Source: Spizellomyces punctatus DAOM BR117
Taxonomy: Eukaryota > Chytridiomycota > Chytridiomycetes > Spizellomycetales > Spizellomycetaceae
Assembly: GCF_000182565.1 (NCBI RefSeq)
Contig: NW_015971541.1
Coordinates: 1,001,039 to 1,065,038, forward strand
Length of the DNA stretch: 64,000 nt
Direction: 5' to 3'
In this document: in pieces, positions 59,398 to 64,000 of the stretch
Layout of the letters: each line of letters begins with the position of its first letter
Numbering within the stretch: position 1 is the first letter of the stretch
Notes under the pieces: model-generated
Seen by the model: the letters and a program-made list of their open reading frames with translations, nothing else
What the model was told of the DNA's origin: nothing
Database searches by the model: none
Program-made: the position numbers and the translations under genes

Positions 59398-61197
59398 TTA
59401 CAACTCGTCTACCGCCTGTGCCACACCACTTGTCTCAAAAGCCTTAACCAGCGCCCGGTGCCTCGCCTCGACGGGCACTACACCCAGTTCTGAAGCCTCC
59501 CTCGCCAGCTTTGTCACAAGCTCCTTATCCACTTCATTGCCCTCTTCTAATACTCCCAACCCTTTGAAGAGAGCGTCAAATGTTGCAGCATCTGGCTTCA
59601 AACCGTTTTCCTTCAACGTGTCATATACATTTAACGCTCCTTTCTGATCCCCCTTGATTGCGAATGCATTGATCAAAGCCGTATGTGCGCCTGTCTGGGG
59701 TTTGTGTCCAGTCGCTTGCATCGCCTCCAACGCCTTTTCCGCCCCTGCCACATCGCCGTTCAGAGCATGCGCTGCAATGGCAAATACATGGGCACCTGTT
59801 GACGTCGCAAAAGGTAAATCTTTTCCGTGAAGGTTATATAGCGCTAATGCCGTGGCGGGCTGGGGATGTTCAACTCTGTGTACTAGAGTCTCCATCAATC
59901 TGGCAATAAGGGGCGGTTGGGCGGATGCACGGATATCAGCCAGTTTCAACATATCGCAGATATATGCAGGTGCGTTGCCCACAAGGTCAGATGCAAGGGG
60001 GACGAGGACGTTGGGTGACACATATGTGGCATGTCTTCGCAAGAGCTCTCCGAGCTTACGCCATCCCAAATCTGCCTGCCCGTTCGTTGTATAAGCCTCA
60101 ATGAGCGCGCCGTACATGGCAAAAGTAGGGGTGAAATTTTCGACGAGTTCCTTTTTGTAAAAGAATTTGCTTGCGCCAGCAACATCTTTTGCTTTTCCAT
60201 GCACTTGAATCAGATAGGTGTACGTTTCCGGTGAGGCCTCAACACCTGCCTCTCGCATTTTGCGATAGAACGCAACGGCGTCGCCAACATTGCCCTTGAC
60301 AGCGTGAGCACGGATCATAGCAGTGTATGCTGCGGTTCCCTTTCTGAGGTTGCGTTTCTCGATCTCGTTAAAGTACTTGGTGGCAGACGATATACGTCCT
60401 CGCTTGGCGAATGCATCAATCAGACAACTGATCACCCGTTCTGTTGGTGGAATCTCGGCAGCGAGCATTCTCTCGTACGTAGCCACAGCTTCGACGGGGG
60501 TACCATAGTGTGCTTGTCCTCGAATCACAGATGCAAAATTCTCAGGCGATGGTTTCATGCCCTTCTCAGTCATACGGTGAAGAAGGCGGGCAGCTGCCTC
60601 CGGTCGCTCCCGCAGCGCAAGAACGTCAACAAGTGCATCGTAAATCTTACGTACATCTTCTCCAAGATCCGCGGCCAAGGCTGTTCTTGCGTATCGAACA
60701 GCTGCCGACACATCCCCTTTGAGCCCAAGAACCTTCACCATTGCCGCCTCGGTCTCAGCCGTGATCGCCACTCCTGCCTTTGTTAGCTCCGTGTGAATCT
60801 CATACGCCTTTTCTACACCGCGATATCTTTGAAACTTGGTGGTGTGTATGCCGATAGTGCGGATCAGACCAGCAAAGTCTTGGGGTTGAAGCTCACGCAG
60901 AACTCCGCGCTCACGGCAGGCCTCATAGGCATTGACCACCGCGTACGTTCTCTGAAGAGCAATTGCGTTTTGCAGCACTATGACAGGGTTGGCTTCGGTG
61001 TTTTTGAGATCAGTGGGCTGTGCAACGGTGCTCGTCTCCTTTGGTCGTCGAGCACGGACGACACGACGGACGGAGGTGGTAACAGGGCGGGCATGGAGGG
61101 AGTGAGGGCGACTTTCAGAGATTGTAGCTAGGACTGAGAATGCTGGTCGTGCTCTAATGAGCAGCAGGCCTCGCTGGGCGGACCGTAGGAAAGACAT
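59398..61197 (-). CDS. Mitochondrial pentatricopeptide repeat (PPR) protein, 599 residues
   Basis: A single-exon RNA-binding repeat protein. The N-terminus (MSFLRSAQRGLLLIRARP...RRVVRARRP) is a mitochondrial presequence. More than ten PPR units are visible: DFAGLIRTIGIHTTKFQRYR, YDALVDVLALRERPEAAARL, FASVIRGQAHYGTPVEAVAT, ISCLIDAFAKRGRISSATKY, YTAMIRAHAVKGNVGDAVAF, YTYLIQVHGKAKDVAGASKF, YGALIEAYTTNGQADLGWRK, HTALINAFAIKGDQKGALNV and FDALFKGLGVLEEG. No catalytic domain is added. It may act on mitochondrial mRNA stability or translation; the name of an ortholog cannot be given by eye. Confidence 0.93.
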   Translation of the reverse strand: MSFLRSAQRGLLLIRARPAFSVLATISESRPHSLHARPVTTSVRRVVRARRPKETSTVAQPTDLKNTEANPVIVLQNAIALQRTYAVVNAYEACRERGVLRELQPQDFAGLIRTIGIHTTKFQRYRGVEKAYEIHTELTKAGVAITAETEAAMVKVLGLKGDVSAAVRYARTALAADLGEDVRKIYDALVDVLALRERPEAAARLLHRMTEKGMKPSPENFASVIRGQAHYGTPVEAVATYERMLAAEIPPTERVISCLIDAFAKRGRISSATKYFNEIEKRNLRKGTAAYTAMIRAHAVKGNVGDAVAFYRKMREAGVEASPETYTYLIQVHGKAKDVAGASKFFYKKELVENFTPTFAMYGALIEAYTTNGQADLGWRKLGELLRRHATYVSPNVLVPLASDLVGNAPAYICDMLKLADIRASAQPPLIARLMETLVHRVEHPQPATALALYNLHGKDLPFATSTGAHVFAIAAHALNGDVAGAEKALEAMQATGHKPQTGAHTALINAFAIKGDQKGALNVYDTLKENGLKPDAATFDALFKGLGVLEEGNEVDKELVTKLAREASELGVVPVEARHRALVKAFETSGVAQAVDEL

Positions 61198-61736
61198 GAA
61201 TGGTTTTCAGGGACTGGGAGAGATCACCAGCAAGCTCAACTGTTGACTGGCCTAGCAACGACTTGGTCGTTGTCAAGGAAGCTTCCAGATGGCACAGTCA
61301 TATAATTGGCATCATGCGTGAGGTTGAACATCAAGTGAACGAAGTCTCGGTCGATATACTCCCGGAAGAAAGAATGCATTGGAGAGGTTGAACCTTGGAG
61401 TTTATGAATGTCTTGACGAAGAGATGGCGGATGACACCTTGACGCCTGCTCGGGGGCGAATCACAGAATGCAGCTTCCTGATTGAGTATTTTACGTGTAT
61501 TCAACTTCTAAAAGGTTGAAGGGACTACGAGGGTTCCGGCCATTAGATGACAATCGATGCATCAGAACGGCCTCGGGCTCCAACGACAATCTCTACTTCC
61601 CTCCATCTGTAATCAGTAGTGACGTTGCGCAAGCGAATGCGATGCTGGTATGACTCATTGCACGTGATGATGCAAATTCCTGGCCGAACATAATGGGTTT
61701 AATCCCAAGATCATTTGCGGCGACGGCTTCTTCGTC
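61198..61736. promoter_or_regulatory. Divergent promoter region, PPR / eIF2B delta
   Basis: No gene seen. Contains the TGACTCA/CACGTG pair at 61651-61666 near the eIF2B delta start. Confidence 0.4.
61651..61666. promoter_or_regulatory. TGACTCA and CACGTG pair, eIF2B delta promoter
   Basis: TGACTCA (61651-61657), three bases, then CACGTG (61661-61666), 71-86 bp before the start codon. The arrangement resembles the eIF3h promoter. Confidence 0.45.
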
Positions 61737-63964
61737 ATGGCATCGAAAGATAAAGAGCCCATTCGGAATACGGATGCCCCTCCGCGCTCCGTCGTGGTCG
61801 GGTTCGATGCCCCCTCACCATCGCGATCTGTACGTAGAGTTCTGCGGTTATATCTGGCTGGAGTTTGTTGGGAGTTTTAATATCGCTTTACAGGTCGAGC
61901 CCTCACGGAGACCGTCAAAGGCAGATGCTGCAGGAATAGGCAAACCAAGGTTAGCGCGCAGACTGAACTGAGGAGCGAGCTTATCACCTTAGTAATACCT
62001 GCATTATTAAGTCGGACATCCTCTGCCAATGACGCTGAACTGTCTGCGGAGCTGGCGAAAAAAGGGGGAGAAGGGAGCCAAAACCCAGCGAAAAAGTCAC
62101 AGAAGGAAATGACGAAAGCTGAGAGGAGGGAGTTGCAGGTGTGTCTTGCGCTGATTAAGACATGGGACGTTGCTCTTGTGCAGACGACATGGATTATTTG
62201 TTGTAGGAACGTCAAAGAGCGGAAAAGAAAGCGCGGGAGGCGGCTGGTATACCGAAACGACTGCCGAAACCGAAACAAGGCGGTGGAACGCCTGGTCAGA
62301 CAGCAGCAGCAGGGTTTGCTGCACATAACGCACAGAATTCGCAGCCCGATATGAAGCAGCCATCCCCAAATGCAGCAGTATTACGAGTTGCTTCATCTAT
62401 GCGGCTTGATGATCCCCGCAAACGTTCAAAAGCCCAAAAGCAGCAACCTGTAAACCGTCAGATTGCGCGCAAGCCTGTTGGTCTGTTCTCCCATCTTCCA
62501 CAATACGAAAAGCATGATAACATGCAAGCACGATTGAAGAAGCAGGAAAATATCCACCCTGCGGTTTTAACATTAGGATTAAGATTTGCAGAATTTGTAA
62601 TTGCAGGCGGGAATGCACGATGCATGGCCATGCTCCAGGCTTTTAAAAAGGTATTATCATACTGGTTTGCATCTATATCTCCTCATGGCAATATTAATCC
62701 CTGTGAAGGTCATATCTGATTATGTGACTCCTGTTGGAATGTCTCTTCCACGACACCTACCCTCTGTTATTAGCAAGCAAGTTGATTTCCTCAGCAACAC
62801 ACGTGTACTGGCAGCCAGTATGAAAACCGCCATCAGGGAACTGAAGAAGGAAATCTCGATATCATCCCCAGACACGCCTGATGAAGATGTAATGGCTCTA
62901 TACTGCATACGAAAGAGCGATGGTCTGACACTTTGCGGTTTCTAGGCCAAGACGTATTTGATTGGTAAAATCGATGAGTTCATCGTGGAAAGGATCATTA
63001 CGGCAGGACGGGCGATCGCAGAAGAGGCTTTAGAGCAAAAGAAAAGCATCAAAGACGGGGATGTCATTTTGACATTCGGAAGGCAAGTGGTCCATTTGAT
63101 AGAGTGTTGATATGAAACGCAGGAGCTACAATCTTACATGGATATCCACATTAGATCATCAGTGGTCCTGCAACTTCTGTTGGCTGCCCATGCCAGAGGA
63201 ATTAATTTCAAGGTCATCGTTGCCGACGGACGGCCAAAGTTGGAAGGTTTGTTCATGGTCATTCCAGATGCGGTTTTGTCTGTCTTCTGATTATCCCCAA
63301 TTACTTGCTACTAGGAAAAGAAATATTAAAGTCGTTGGTTCACGCCGGAATTAGCTGTGCATACGTCTTCTGCACAGCGGTTCCCCTATTAATGAAGGAG
63401 GTCGGTCAAAGAATTGGGATGATGAAGCCATCCTCTACGCTTGTCATCTGATCTCATGTTGGTTCAGGTGACGAAAGTCATAATCGGTGCTAGTGCGGTG
63501 CTCGCAAACGGGGCAGTTCTTTCACGGGTTGGGACGTCTGTGGTCTGCAATGCAGCCAAAGAACTGCAGGTTCCCGTCATTGTATTGTGTGAGAGTTACA
63601 AGTTCTCAGAAGAAGTGCGACTTGATTCCTTTACCTGGAATGAAATTGGTCTGTTACCTAGTTGTCTCTTGGTCCCTTCTTCTGTTGACTTAGATTTCCT
63701 ACTACAGGTAACCCAGATGAACTGGTAGACGTTTCGAACCGAGCACCATCAGAACACGCCTTCAACGCATCTACAGGTGGCTTTCAATCCGATGAAGCAG
63801 GTGTCATCGGTTGCTGGCGATCCGTGGATAAGCTTAAACTCTTGAATCTCCACTACGATGTGACACCTGCACATTTTGTCACTGCCTTGATATGCGAACA
63901 TGGAACTGTGCCAAGTACTTGTGCATTGACGATTGCCCGGCTTGCGGCCGAGAAGAGCGCATAA
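61737..63964 (+). CDS. GCD2: Translation initiation factor eIF2B subunit delta
   Basis: Regulatory subunit of the guanine nucleotide exchange factor for eIF2, target of stress control by phospho-eIF2. The first exon begins MASKDKEPIRNTD, with further small exons (VEPSRRPSKADAAG; KEMTKAERRELQ). The N-terminal third is basic, Lys/Arg/Gln-rich (about 61900-62480). The conserved C-terminal domain includes GLFSHLPQYEKHDNMQARL, HPAVLTLGLRFAEFVIAGGN, VISDYVTPVGMSLPRHLPSV, GDVILTFGR, SVVLQLLLAAHARGINFKVI, GISCAYVFCTAVPLLMKEV, KVIIGASAVLANGAVLSRVG, ELQVPVIVLCESYKFSEEV and YDVTPAHFVTALICEHG. The order and motifs match eIF2B delta rather than alpha or beta (basic N-terminus, NYF/C-rich end). The start ATG 61737 is the first with a plausible leader; an earlier one cannot be excluded. 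Confidence 0.93.
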
Positions 63965-64000
63965 AAGAGTTATTGTTTTGCATGTACATGAGAGGGATGG

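Overview
This window is nuclear DNA of a true fungus that makes flagellated zoospores, most likely a chytrid. The genes are intron-rich: introns are mostly about 50-150 nt, with GTAAGT, GTATGT or GTGAGT donors and YAG acceptors. Two genes together support the assignment. A gene matching the Ctk3 gamma subunit of the CTD kinase CTDK-I points to fungi. A close relative of the tubulin polyglutamylase TTLL1, an enzyme of ciliary and flagellar microtubules, points to a flagellated lineage. I see no bacterial-type operons, CRISPR array, rRNA or convincing tRNA.

The layout is compact, with about 25 protein-coding genes on both strands. From 1 to 16.7 kb: an Arf GTPase-activating protein (-), an unrecognised coiled-coil protein (+), casein kinase 1 (-), a PP2C phosphatase (+), eIF3h (+), Ctk3 (+), mitochondrial phosphatidylserine decarboxylase (-) and the WD40 trafficking factor EIPR1 (-). 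From 17 to 27.6 kb: a TATA-driven GPI-anchored DM13 protein (+), an F-box/WD40 protein with ubiquitin-interacting-like motifs (-), ribosomal protein eL19 (+, with an apparent one-base frameshift), the splicing factor PHF5A/Rds3 (-), exosome subunit Csl4 (+), mitoribosomal protein mL44 (-) and a PPR protein (+).

From 27.7 to 45 kb: the INO80 subunit Arp8 (-), a gene-poor stretch of almost 3 kb, TRAPPC11 (+), a secreted haem-thiolate peroxidase/peroxygenase (-), glutathione synthetase (+) and Coq4 (-). From 45 to 64 kb: TTLL1 (+), mitoribosomal protein uL10m (-), symplekin (+), the KEOPS kinase Bud32 (+), a UDP-4-keto-rhamnose epimerase/reductase (+), an alpha/beta-hydrolase lipase (-), a second PPR protein (-) and eIF2B delta (+).

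Most genes are housekeeping. Themes are translation (eIF3h, eIF2B delta, eL19), mitochondrial biogenesis (mL44, uL10m, two PPR proteins, Coq4, Psd1), RNA 3'-end processing, splicing and decay (symplekin, PHF5A, Csl4), and membrane trafficking (ArfGAP, TRAPPC11, EIPR1). Many are head-to-head pairs sharing short promoters (Coq4/TTLL1 131 bp; PHF5A/Csl4 233 bp; mL44/PPR about 190 bp). Three promoters carry a TGACTCA-type bZIP site 68-95 bp before the ATG (eIF3h, eIF2B delta, glutathione synthetase), and in the two translation-factor genes a CACGTG E-box overlaps it or lies 3 bp away. I did not find a clearly new multi-gene system. The best leads are the eL19 frameshift, these promoter codes, a perfect RFX X-box palindrome between PHF5A and Csl4, and the unrecognised coiled-coil gene.
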